Shown here in pieces: positions 50,346-58,853 of a stretch of DNA of 64,000 bases (position 1 is its first letter; each line of letters begins with the position of its first letter). The position numbers and the translations under genes are program-made. The stretch is taken from NCBI GenBank assembly GCA_945889495.1, contig CAMDBU010000005.1, positions 1 through 64,000 on the forward strand. The letters are read 5' to 3'. Below the pieces are notes generated by a model. The model worked only from the letters and a program-made list of their open reading frames with translations, ran no database searches and was not told where the DNA came from. The DNA is from Syntrophobacter sp. SbD2. Lineage in GTDB: Bacteria; Desulfobacterota; Binatia; UBA9968.

Positions 50346-51419
50346 TTAAGTTTCGCGGCGGGGAAACACCATGATGTCGGCCGCGTCGATTGCGAATCGG
50401 ATTATACCGTCCCGCTGCTCCGGTAAGCTGCGGTTCTTGCCCAACAGCTGCCGGCCATTGGCCTCGGCGCAGTAGGTAAACTGATCGCCGAGGAAAGTGG
50501 TGGAGACCAGCTTGCCATCGAAGCCGTTGGTTTGGGTTGCGCCATCCACCGCCCGGAGATTTTCCGGCCGAAAGCCTAAGCGCACTTTGTCGCCGCTCTT
50601 GGCGCTGGACTCCACTTGCAGTCTGCCGATGGGCGAATCGGCGACGCCAGCGGCGACGATCTCGCCGTCGAGCCAGTTGACCGAGCCGAAGAAGTCGGCG
50701 ACATCGGAACTATTCGGCTGGTGATAAATCTGCGCCGGCGTGCCCACCTGCAACAACTCGCCGGCCTGCATGAGCGCGATCTTGTCGGCAATCGCCATGG
50801 CTTCGACTTGATCGTGGGTGACGTAGAGCACGGTGGAGCCCAATTGTTTGGCGAGCTCGCGAATCCGCCCGCGCACATCTTCGCGCAAGCGGGCGTCCAA
50901 GTTGCTCAGCGGCTCGTCCATTAACAGCAAGCGCGAGCTCACTGCAATCGCGCGCGCCAGGGCGACGCGCTGCTGTTGGCCGCCGCTCAACAAGGTCGCT
51001 GGCCGGTCCGCCTGTTCTTCCAGCTGGACTAAGCGCAGCACTTCTTTGACCCGGTTGGCGACTTCATTTTTGGCGATACGCTGTAAGCCTTCCGCCAATG
51101 GCAGGGCGATGTTTTGCGAAACCGTAAGATGGGGCCAGACGGCGTAGGATTGAAACACCATGCCGAGCTTGCGTTGCTGCGGCGGAATCCAAGTGGGCGG
51201 CGTATCCGATGAGACGATTCTGCCGTCGATGCGCACCTCGCCGCCGTCGGGAACTTCCAGGCCGGCGATGCAGCGCAAGAGCGTGGTCTTACCCGAACCG
51301 CTGGCGCCGACGATAACGAACAGCTCGCCCTCGGCGATTTCCAAGTCGAGCGACTTGATCGCCGCCACCACGCCGTCGCTGACGGTGAACCGTTTGTGCA
51401 GGTGGCGGATCGAGATCAT
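50346..51419 (-). CDS. ABC transporter ATP-binding protein
   Basis: A 357-aa ATPase of the FbpC/PotA group. It has Walker A GASGSGKTTLL, signature LSGGQQQRVALARA, Walker B LLLMDEPLSNLD and a C-terminal TOBE-like domain (LRLGFRPENLRAVDG). It is the first gene of ATPase, binding protein, permease and nitroreductase. Its upstream region is a repeat (51421-51494). Confidence 0.93.
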   Translation of the reverse strand: MISIRHLHKRFTVSDGVVAAIKSLDLEIAEGELFVIVGASGSGKTTLLRCIAGLEVPDGGEVRIDGRIVSSDTPPTWIPPQQRKLGMVFQSYAVWPHLTVSQNIALPLAEGLQRIAKNEVANRVKEVLRLVQLEEQADRPATLLSGGQQQRVALARAIAVSSRLLLMDEPLSNLDARLREDVRGRIRELAKQLGSTVLYVTHDQVEAMAIADKIALMQAGELLQVGTPAQIYHQPNSSDVADFFGSVNWLDGEIVAAGVADSPIGRLQVESSAKSGDKVRLGFRPENLRAVDGATQTNGFDGKLVSTTFLGDQFTYCAEANGRQLLGKNRSLPEQRDGIIRFAIDAADIMVFPRRET

Positions 51420-51420
51420 T

Positions 51421-51494
51421 GGCAGTTCCCAGTTGGCAGTTGTCAGTTCCCAGTTGGGGTCAACTGACCACTGACAACTGGGAACTGACCACTA
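51421..51494. repeat. Repeat built of CAGTTCCCAGTTGGCAGT-like units
   Basis: Direct and inverted units (CAGTTGTCAGTTCCCAGTTGG against CTGACAACTGGGAACTGACC) form a long hairpin just upstream of the ATPase gene. It replaces any recognisable ribosome-binding site for that gene. Confidence 0.8.
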
Positions 51495-51519
51495 TGGGGT
51501 GGACGGTGGTGCGGGGGGG

Positions 51520-52026
51520 TCAATGATACTCGGCGCCGGGCAGCGGGTTGCCCAACGCTTCTTCCAAGGTCGTCGCCCGGCTCCATTCGTTGGCCGGGCG
51601 GCTCTTGCCGTCGGTGCCGATCTGATCCATGGCGGCGTAGATTTCGATTTTGTAACCATCGGGATCGTAAAACTCGACGCCGGGGTTGCCGCCGGGGCCG
51701 CGCCGGCCCTCGTAGAAAATCGTCACGCCCTTGGCCTTCAAGAACTCGCGGATCTTGAATAGCTCGGAGACGGTGGCGACTTCCAGCGCCATATGGTCGA
51801 AGCCGACTTCGCCGCGTTTGGGCAATTGGGTTTTTTCCGTCGCTTGCATCAAGGCGATGGTGTGATGGTCGTTGGCGTTACGGAAAAACACCATGCCGCC
51901 CTCATTTTTATCGGAATACTTAAAGCCCATGATCTCGGTCCAGAACTTGGACGTGCGCTCGATATCGCTGCACGCGTAAACGATATGGCCGATCTTTTTA
52001 ATATTGATGGGAGATTTCTCTGACAT
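51520..52026 (-). CDS. VOC family protein (glyoxalase/dioxygenase-like)
   Basis: A 168-aa single VOC domain: KKIGHIVYACSDIERTSKFW, GFDHMALEVATVSEL and DPDGYKIEIYAAM. His in the first and fourth strands and Glu in the last are candidate metal ligands. GGAG lies 8 nt before ATG. The reaction is not identifiable; it lies among catabolic-type genes. Confidence 0.88.
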   Translation of the reverse strand: MSEKSPINIKKIGHIVYACSDIERTSKFWTEIMGFKYSDKNEGGMVFFRNANDHHTIALMQATEKTQLPKRGEVGFDHMALEVATVSELFKIREFLKAKGVTIFYEGRRGPGGNPGVEFYDPDGYKIEIYAAMDQIGTDGKSRPANEWSRATTLEEALGNPLPGAEYH

Positions 52027-52148
52027 GACTGTGCTCCTTTCGTTGACTTAACGGCGTCTCGACGCCGGTGTTTTTTGGTAGGCGATTTCTAGCATGGAAA
52101 AATTGCCAAGGCAAAGCTAATTCGCCCCGCGCGGCAGGCTGGTCCGGC

Positions 52149-52556
52149 TTAACGGCGGGTCAGTTTGGCGATGATCTTGTGGCTGTAGTTACGCACGCTG
52201 GCGAGATTCATCGAGCGCCGCTTGAGCATGTCCAGGCGGATCATTTTCCACTGAATGCTTTTGGCCAGCGACTTGCGCTCGCCCTCGTCTTCGACATGCT
52301 TGAGCAAGTCTTCAAGTATTCGAATGTCTTTCATGAGCTCGGCTTCCGGCGGCAGGACATGGGCGTTTTTCAGCACATGGTAGGCCATGCGCAAGTCTTC
52401 CGGCAGCTGGCTGTAATCTTCCAGCTCCAGCGGCTTGCCCTTGCCGGCGAGGTCGTCGAACTCGCCCTTACGTTGGGCTTCCTGAATGCGCTGCTCGGCC
52501 AACCGTTCGATGAAACCGACGGCGCCGGTGGGCTGGGTGGGACGTCTGAAAGCCAT
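52149..52556 (-). CDS. DUF1992 family protein
   Basis: A 135-aa DUF1992 protein (the conserved region of DNAJC28-like proteins) with AEQRIQEAQRKGEFDDLAGK and PEDLRMAYHVLKNAHVLPPE. It is small and helical, function unknown. It is a single gene. Confidence 0.88.
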   Translation of the reverse strand: MAFRRPTQPTGAVGFIERLAEQRIQEAQRKGEFDDLAGKGKPLELEDYSQLPEDLRMAYHVLKNAHVLPPEAELMKDIRILEDLLKHVEDEGERKSLAKSIQWKMIRLDMLKRRSMNLASVRNYSHKIIAKLTRR

Positions 52557-52592
52557 GGGAGGATTTAAAAATAAAAAAACTTCAAGCTGCGG

Positions 52593-53558
52593 CTACGGCT
52601 TCCAGCCCTGCTTGTTGAGTTGTTGCTCGGCCTGGATGGCGAAGCTGAAATCGTAAGCGCGCTTGATCGGCACGACTTCATTGACGTCGGCGACTTGGGC
52701 GACGATGGCGAGGTCGTTTCTCTGGCTCTGTTCGTCGACATAGCCGTTTTTGGTAAAGGTGCCGACCAGGTCGTCGTACATGCGCGTCGACAAAGTTTTA
52801 TCGAGCTCGCTGAACTTCGCGATGGCGGCGATGGTGTTATCGCGCTCGGTGCGGGCGACGCGCAGCCCTTTAACTACGGCGCGGACGAAGCCGGCCAGCT
52901 GCTTGGGCTGTTCCTTCATGAAGCGCTCGGAGGTGGCGAAGGTGCCCCAGGAGTTTTTCACTTCCTTGCCGATGAAGACCAGATCGCGCATGCCTTGGTC
53001 CAAGGCCGCGTAGCGTTCCTCCGGGCTGACGATGGCGGCGTCGACGGCGCCCGACAACAGCGACGGCAGCCGGTTCACCGGTCCGGGATCGATCAGCACG
53101 ATGTCCTTGGGGATATTGTTCTTGGTCAAAATATTTCTAAACATGAACGCCGCGATGGAGGCGACGCCGGTGGTGGCGACTTTTTTGCCGCTCAAGTCGC
53201 GCAAGGTCTTGATGTTGGGCCGGGCAACGATCCATTGCAGCACTTGATCGTTGAACGCGAGCACGGTGCGCAGCGGCGCGTTGCCCTTGGAGATGGCGAC
53301 CAGGGCGCTGCTGCCGGAGCCGGAGAACTGCACCGCGTTGGCGATCAAGGCTTGCAGGCCGGCGGCGTTTTGCATGAAGGTCAGTTTCAGCTCAAGCCCT
53401 TCCTCGCGCATGTAACCGCGTTCCTGGGCGATCACCAACGGGACATATTGAAACGCCTTCGAGGTCAATGCCGCGGTTACGGTGTCGAGGGCCGAGGCCG
53501 CTGGGGCGGACGCCATGACCGCCACGGCGAGAAGAAATAAATTACCGATATTGCGCAT
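52593..53558 (-). CDS. NMT1/TauA-type binding protein, tandem paralogue A
   Basis: About 321 aa from ATG at 53558 (AGGAG 7 nt upstream). The signal peptide (NLFLLAVAVMASAPAASA) is followed by the NMT1 fold, QYVPLVIAQERGYMREEGLE and VKNSWGTFATSERFMKEQP. It is closely related to the next protein (53657-54625), sharing KNSWGT and RNDLAI segments and the GW(K/R)P end. No permease or ATPase is adjacent. Confidence 0.88.
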   Translation of the reverse strand: MRNIGNLFLLAVAVMASAPAASALDTVTAALTSKAFQYVPLVIAQERGYMREEGLELKLTFMQNAAGLQALIANAVQFSGSGSSALVAISKGNAPLRTVLAFNDQVLQWIVARPNIKTLRDLSGKKVATTGVASIAAFMFRNILTKNNIPKDIVLIDPGPVNRLPSLLSGAVDAAIVSPEERYAALDQGMRDLVFIGKEVKNSWGTFATSERFMKEQPKQLAGFVRAVVKGLRVARTERDNTIAAIAKFSELDKTLSTRMYDDLVGTFTKNGYVDEQSQRNDLAIVAQVADVNEVVPIKRAYDFSFAIQAEQQLNKQGWKP

Positions 53559-53656
53559 TGATCGACTCCTGGAACTTGGCACGTAGGTTTTGCCAATCAT
53601 ACTGGCGTCGGGAAAAAAATCCAGGGCGCGTTGAGTATTTGCTTCGATGTCGGCGC

Positions 53657-54625
53657 TTACGGCCGCCAGCCGCTGCGGTTGAGCTGCTGGTCGATCTCCA
53701 GCGCCGAGCTGAAATCGTAGGCGCGATTGAGCGGGATGGTTTCATTGACGCCGGCGACCTGGGCGATGATCGCGAGATCGTTTCTTTGAGTTTCTTCGTC
53801 GACGGTGCCGTTGGCGGTGAAGGTGTTGATCAGATCGTCGTACATGCGCGCGCCGGTGGCGCGTGGCAGCTTGGTGAATTTGGCGAAGGACGCCACCGCG
53901 CCTTCGCGATCGCGGCGCAGCAGGCGCAGCGCTTTCAAAGTCGCGCGCATGAAGCCCGTGGCGAGCTTGGGCTGTTCTTTCATGAAGCGGTCGGAGGTCG
54001 CCACCGTACCCCAGGAGTTTTTTACCTCGTTGCCAAAATAAAGAATCTCCTTCAGCCCCTGGTCGAGGCCGGCGTAGCGGTCCTCGTTGCCGACGATCAT
54101 GGCGTCGATGGCGCCGGAGTGGATCATCGCCAAGCGATTACCGGTGGGCATGGTGATGAAGGTGATATCTTTGCTCGGATCGATGCCCTGCTTGGGTGCC
54201 AGCTGGCGAAACATGAAAGTTGCCGCCGAAGCCAGGCCGGTGATACCCAGCCGTTTGCCTTTCAAGTCCTTAAAGCCGGCGATTCCCGGCCGGGCGATCA
54301 TCCATTGGTGCACTTTGTCGTTGACCGCCAGGACCGTTTTGAGCGGCGCGCCGCCTTTGGCGACGGCGACCAGGGCGCTGGTGCCGGCGCCGGAGTACTG
54401 AATCGCGCCCGAGACCAAGGCCTGCAAGCCGGGCGTAGTTTGCATCATGACGATGCGCAGGTCGAGACCTTCTTCCTTCAAGTAGCCGCGTTCCTGGGCC
54501 AGGGGAAAGATCACATACTGAAACGAGCGCGTGGTCAGCGCCAAGTGGATCGGTTCGAGATTCTGCGCCTGGGCTGGCAGGGCGGCGCAAAGCGCGAGCA
54601 GTATCGTCAAGATAGCGCCGGTCAT
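53657..54625 (-). CDS. NMT1/TauA-type binding protein, tandem paralogue B
   Basis: About 322 aa from ATG at 54625, supported by GGAG 6 nt upstream. A signal peptide (ILTILLALCAALPAQAQ) precedes the NMT1 fold (QYVIFPLAQERGYLKEEGLD, VKNSWGTVATSDRFMKEQP). It is a duplicate of the neighbouring paralogue A, diverged to roughly half identity by eye. The ligand is unknown, probably a small organic acid. Confidence 0.88.
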   Translation of the reverse strand: MTGAILTILLALCAALPAQAQNLEPIHLALTTRSFQYVIFPLAQERGYLKEEGLDLRIVMMQTTPGLQALVSGAIQYSGAGTSALVAVAKGGAPLKTVLAVNDKVHQWMIARPGIAGFKDLKGKRLGITGLASAATFMFRQLAPKQGIDPSKDITFITMPTGNRLAMIHSGAIDAMIVGNEDRYAGLDQGLKEILYFGNEVKNSWGTVATSDRFMKEQPKLATGFMRATLKALRLLRRDREGAVASFAKFTKLPRATGARMYDDLINTFTANGTVDEETQRNDLAIIAQVAGVNETIPLNRAYDFSSALEIDQQLNRSGWRP

Positions 54626-54652
54626 TGTTCTCTCCGTAATCAACCGTGGGTG

Positions 54653-55633
54653 TTAGCGCTGGTAGAGTTGTTTAACAAATCCCGAAGCTTCGACTTCGCG
54701 CACCAGGCTGTTGTCGATGAAGGAATTGGGATCGGCGCCGGCGAGCTTGGGGTTCTTTGGCGCCAGGTCGTCGAGCAGGGTCTTCACGCCGTCGGGGGTA
54801 ACGGCGAGATTTTCCGGGTACATGGGCGCGAAATCCCGATAGGCGCGCTCCAGGCTTTCGTTGTCGGTAATGCGCATCTTCTTGCTGAAGATCGCCTTGG
54901 TCGCTTCTTTTTGGGTCTTGATAAAATGCACCGCTTCCATCATGGCGCGGGTGAAGCGCAACAGCACCGGCCGCCTGGCTTTGATGATCGCCTCGCGGCT
55001 GAGGACGGCGTTGTACCAGAAGGGGATTTTCAAACCGATGAAACTGGTGAGCGTGCGAAAGCCCAACTTTTCCGCCTCGCGGGTAAACGGCTCGGCCATG
55101 GAGGTGAATTGAATGACGCCTTTCGATAGCGCCGCGAAGCGTTCCGGCGCCGCGCCGATGGAAAAGATTTTCACGTCCTTGTCCGGATCGATGCCGAGTT
55201 TTCTGAGCGCCAGCCGAATGCCTAGATCGGAGGTGCTGCCCAGGCGGTTGACGCCGCCGCTTTTGCCTTTCAACTGCTCAATGCTGGTGACGCTTGGTAC
55301 CGTGACCAGATAGTCGGGAAAGCTCGGCACCATACCCAAGATCATCACCGTATCGGCGCCGCCAGTGCGGGTCGGCACCACGCTGGTGACCGAAGTGACG
55401 GTGACATCGAGCTCGCCGGACATCAGCGCCTGCATGGCGATGGGGCTGGCGCTGATGCTGATCACCTCGCCGTTGAGTCCATGTTTGGCCAGCAGCTTGC
55501 GCTCTTCGACCACCCAGATTGGCGCGTTGGTCGGCGTTGCGCCGGCCCAGGCGATGCGGATGCGCTCCTGGGCTTGGCCATTGTCGGTCAACATCGCCAT
55601 CGTCATTGTCAAAACAACCACGAAAATTGCCAT
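54653..55633 (-). CDS. NMT1/TauA-type binding protein, more distant member
   Basis: About 326 aa from ATG at 55633 (GAGG 6 nt upstream); an ATG six codons earlier is possible. A signal peptide (AIFVVVLTMTMAMLTDNGQA) precedes the fold with GATPTNAPIWVVEERKLLAK and RLGSTSDLGIRLALRKLG. It has an extra C-terminal helix region. It is the first of three consecutive binding-protein genes without transporter partners. Confidence 0.87.
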   Translation of the reverse strand: MAIFVVVLTMTMAMLTDNGQAQERIRIAWAGATPTNAPIWVVEERKLLAKHGLNGEVISISASPIAMQALMSGELDVTVTSVTSVVPTRTGGADTVMILGMVPSFPDYLVTVPSVTSIEQLKGKSGGVNRLGSTSDLGIRLALRKLGIDPDKDVKIFSIGAAPERFAALSKGVIQFTSMAEPFTREAEKLGFRTLTSFIGLKIPFWYNAVLSREAIIKARRPVLLRFTRAMMEAVHFIKTQKEATKAIFSKKMRITDNESLERAYRDFAPMYPENLAVTPDGVKTLLDDLAPKNPKLAGADPNSFIDNSLVREVEASGFVKQLYQR

Positions 55634-55736
55634 AGTTCGCCTCACATCCATAGTTCGAAGGAACCTTAAGTTAGCTCCCGGTTATCCGTCAAGAATAAAC
55701 TTCAGCGCTTTGGCTAGATATGCTATTCTTAGCTCC

Positions 55737-56369
55737 ATGATGAAATTAAGTTTAGTCTTGTCCGGGTTGATCGGTTTGTCCGGCTGCGCGACCCAGAACG
55801 TCACCCGCAGTGGCACCCTCTTGTCGAGCTTGACCCAGTATCACAGCGAGATGCAATCGCTCGCCAGTTCGTCCCGCTGGCCGGAGCGGCAGCGCTCCGC
55901 CGGCAGCTTGAAGACCATCATCACCGGTACCGTGGGTGCGTCGCCGGAGTTCTACCGGTTGGTCGATCTCGATCTGCGCAAGCGCGAATTCAGTGCCGCC
56001 ATGCGCGATACCAATATCCGGCCCGACCGGCTGCGCGAAATGCAGGACGAGTTGGCATCCATGGACGAAGAGATCGCCGCCCTCAAACCGGTGGTCAAGA
56101 CCCAACTCACCGCGGTGGCGAGTCATGAGCCGAGCGACCGCATCGAAAACGCCGCCGCTCTCGGTCTGCTCGGCATGGCGGTGGATAATTTTTCCGCCGG
56201 CGCGGCGCAGCGCGGCCTCGAATCACCGTCGACCCGAGTGGGGCCTTATATCGTTACCGACCTGGGTTCGTTCTCCACCGTGCGCACCCCCGAGGGACAA
56301 TCCCATCGCTGCACGGTCTTTAGCCTGCCTGAGGAAGGCGGCGGGGTGCGGTGCGAGGCGGTGAGATAG
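55737..56369 (+). CDS. Putative lipoprotein of unknown function
   Basis: A 210-aa protein with a lipoprotein signal (MMKLSLVLSGLIGLSGC, lipobox LSGC). The middle part has a heptad-like charged stretch (LREMQDELASMDEEIAALKP), suggesting a coiled coil. The C-terminal part contains one further Cys pair (HRCTVFS, VRCEAVR). It is likely attached to the outer membrane or inner membrane. Family not recognised. Confidence 0.7.
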   Translation: MMKLSLVLSGLIGLSGCATQNVTRSGTLLSSLTQYHSEMQSLASSSRWPERQRSAGSLKTIITGTVGASPEFYRLVDLDLRKREFSAAMRDTNIRPDRLREMQDELASMDEEIAALKPVVKTQLTAVASHEPSDRIENAAALGLLGMAVDNFSAGAAQRGLESPSTRVGPYIVTDLGSFSTVRTPEGQSHRCTVFSLPEEGGGVRCEAVR

Positions 56370-56378
56370 TAATGGAGA

Positions 56379-56455
56379 ATGGAGAATTGATATTTGAGAA
56401 TGATCGGACTGTGATCTATCCGAGGTTAGTGTCCAGGGCGCTGATTGCTTGCACT
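56379..56455. repeat. Copy 1 of a repeat flanking the methyltransferase gene
   Basis: Bases around TTTGAGAATGATCGGACTG to CGCTGATTGCTTGCA resemble 57206-57284 (GAGAATGTTCGGATTG to GCGTTGATTGCAT), on the other side of the gene. On the minus strand the distal part of copy 1 would encode VQAISALD, like the VNAINALD end of the MmgE/PrpD gene, so it may be a remnant of a related gene. Confidence 0.5.
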
Positions 56456-56465
56456 GGATAAATCG

Positions 56466-57197
56466 ATGCGTTTGCGGATTATCTTGATCCTGGCGATCGC
56501 CGTGGTCGCACTTGGGAAGCTCAACAGCTCGCGCGACGAATTAACCGTACTCTATCATCAGAAAATTTCCGATCCAGCAACCATCCGCGACTATTTCGCG
56601 GCCCAGCCGATTCGCAAGTTGCAATTGGGCGCGGGAAGCAACTACGTGAAAGGTTGGCTCAATAGCGACATCGAGCCAAAAAGTGGCGGCATATATCTCG
56701 ATGCCAGCGCCAACTATCCATTCCCGGACGGCTCGATTCAGTATATTTTCGCTGAGCACTTGATCGAGCATCTGCCGTGGGAAGGCGGACTTAAAATGTT
56801 GCAAGAGTGCCGTCGCTTGCTTGCGCCAGGTGGCAAGATTAGAATTGTTACACCTAACCTAACCCAATTCGTCCGTTTGGTGAGCGGCGATTTGACCGCT
56901 GAGGATCGCAAAGCCGCCGAGGCAACCCGGCGCCTGTTCGCTTGGCCTGAGACGCCAGTGGTGCCGGCTTACGTGTTCAATAAGACTATGCGCGAGTGGG
57001 GCCATCAGTTCATTTATGACCCCGCGACATTGAGAAAGACCTTCGAGTTGGCTGGTTTTACCGAGGTCAAAGAGCGTCGGATCGGCGATCAAACCGACCC
57101 GGTCTTTAAGGAAGTGGAATTCAGGACGCGCGCCCAAGGCGAGGATCTATGGTTCACCAATAGTTGGGGGGCCATGGTGTTTGAAGCGGGGCGATAG
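56466..57197 (+). CDS. Membrane-anchored SAM-dependent methyltransferase
   Basis: About 243 aa from ATG at 56466. An N-terminal hydrophobic helix (LRIILILAIAVVALG) anchors a class I methyltransferase of the Methyltransf_11 type. KLQLGAGSNYVKGWLNSDIE is the SAM-binding start, FAEHLIEHLPW the acidic motif and LLAPGGKIRIVTPNL the third. The C-terminal part (FELAGFTEVKERRIG) is typical. The substrate is unknown. The anchor is unusual for this family, and related repeats flank the gene. Confidence 0.78.
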   Translation: MRLRIILILAIAVVALGKLNSSRDELTVLYHQKISDPATIRDYFAAQPIRKLQLGAGSNYVKGWLNSDIEPKSGGIYLDASANYPFPDGSIQYIFAEHLIEHLPWEGGLKMLQECRRLLAPGGKIRIVTPNLTQFVRLVSGDLTAEDRKAAEATRRLFAWPETPVVPAYVFNKTMREWGHQFIYDPATLRKTFELAGFTEVKERRIGDQTDPVFKEVEFRTRAQGEDLWFTNSWGAMVFEAGR

Positions 57198-57205
57198 CGA
57201 TGGGA

Positions 57206-57284
57206 AATTGATAATTGATAATTGAGAATGTTCGGATTGCGCTTTTCTGCAAATTAAATATCTAGAGCGTTGATTGCATTTACC
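57206..57284. repeat. Copy 2 of the repeat flanking the methyltransferase gene
   Basis: See copy 1 at 56379-56455. The part beyond 57254 overlaps the 3' end of the MmgE/PrpD reading frame. Confidence 0.5.
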
Positions 57285-58608
57285 AGTTCGGTTTCCGACA
57301 TCTCTTTGAGTTCCCACCACAGTTGTAAAATATTTTCGGTTTTGGTTTTGCCGTAGACCGGCTCGACGGTTTGGCGGAACTTGGTTTTGACGTCATCGTC
57401 GCCCATCGGCTTGTTCGGGTGGCCCAGCGGGTCGCGCGGCCAGAGGTCGATGACGCGGCCGGCGTTGGTGGTCGCTTTGACCTTCATGGAAATCGTTTTC
57501 GGATAGAGGGCATCGACTTCTTGATCGAGACTGACGGAGATCAGGTTCATCAAGGGGCGCAACCCGGCATCGCGGTAAGCTGACTCTTCGAAGGCGGCCA
57601 GCGTGATAGTGCCGTCGACTAAGACCTTGGCGAAAATATAGGGCAGGCTGTGATCCGCGGTCTCGCGGGTTTGGGGATCCCATTTCTCCGGTTCGCTGCC
57701 GATCTCGGTGTAGCAGAAAGTGTAAACGCCGATTTCAATCTCGCGCAGCTCTTGCCAATTCACTTTGCCGCGCAGCTCCAGTGCGGCCCACACCGGCAGT
57801 TGGCCGTTATATTCCACCGGCCAATATTTCAAGCGGGTCACCGGCGATTGAAAGGAGCCGCCTTCGGTGGGCAAAGGCGTTAGTTCGAACGGTCGGTGAT
57901 CAAATCCCACAATCCATGCTTGCCTTCAAAAGGCTTATCCGCGCCGGTCATGCCTTCGCTAGCGAGCAGCGCGGCGAACATGCCATTGCGCGCGGCGTAG
58001 GCGGTGGCGACGCCTTTCCAGAGTGACAGTTCGCCGGCGCGGGTGTTACGCATGGGGAGGTTGGCCACGGCGACGATGGCGATCGCCTCGGCGATCTGCT
58101 CCCACGATAGCTCCAACAAATGGCCGACTCCGGCGGCGACGCCGATGCCGACGGCGAAACCTTGATCCCAACCCTTGTAGCGCAGTTGGGTGGCGTCGCT
58201 CAGTCGCATAAATAGTTCGTAGGCGATGACCAGGCTTTCGATCAGCCGCTTGCCGTCGGCATCGGCCGACTCGGCGATGGCGAGAAAGGCGCCCAAACAA
58301 TCGCTCGGATGGCCGCCGGGATACTCGTCGTTGAAATCGAGATTGCGGATCATTATTGAGTTCACGAAGGCCGCGCTCTCGGCGCTGGAAGTGACGCCAT
58401 GACAAATGATCCGTCCGGGATGTTTAAGCGGCGCCGCGCCGCGCGCCAAACGCAGCCCCATCCGTGCCGGCTCGCAGTCGTGCGCCGCAATGGCGCAGGC
58501 GAGACTGTCGACGATAAATCGCGTCGCCGCGGCGACGACCTCAGGTGGTAGTTGCTCATAACGGAGATCGGCGGCGAAGTTGGCGATCTGGCGAGTGAGG
58601 TTGTCCAT
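57254..58608 (-). pseudogene. MmgE/PrpD family protein, split by a 1-nt deletion
   Basis: Two overlapping frames encode the two halves of one MmgE/PrpD protein. 57880-58608 carries the N-terminal domain (IRNLDFNDEYPGGHPSD, with the conserved Asp and His) and ends GLWDLITDRSN; 57254-57910 carries the C-terminal domain starting at PFELTPLPTEGGSF. The join is at about 57893-57900, where adding one C to the CC run restores IT-D-PFELTP in frame. The family includes 2-methylcitrate and other dehydratases and decarboxylases. It is either a sequencing error or a recent mutation. Confidence 0.85.
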
Positions 58609-58853
58609 GGTGTGCGGGTTAATTGTAGGTTGGTGATTATGGCGGGTTGTTTAGTCGGAGGTGTTCACCACGAAGGCTTCCTTCGACTTCGCTCAGGACA
58701 GGCTCCGGGCGCGAAGGTGTCGGATCTTCGGAATCGGATTTTTCTCGCGCAAAGCTCGCTAAGGTCGCCAAGTTCGGAAATCAATATTCTTCCTTTGCGT
58801 CCTTTGCGAGCTTGGCGCGAGACCTTCCGAATTCCGTTTGACCGCTCGCTACA
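58609..58853. repeat. Intergenic region of nested dispersed repeats
   Basis: A CACGAAGG-type repeat begins at 58665 and is interrupted at 58677-58711 by a CTTCGACTTCGCTCAGGACA-type element, after which CGAAGGTGTCGGA follows. A second, complete palindrome runs 58743-58836, with arms TCGCGCAAAGCTCGCTAAGG and CCTTTGCGAGCTTGGCGCGA. No gene is seen. Confidence 0.75.
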
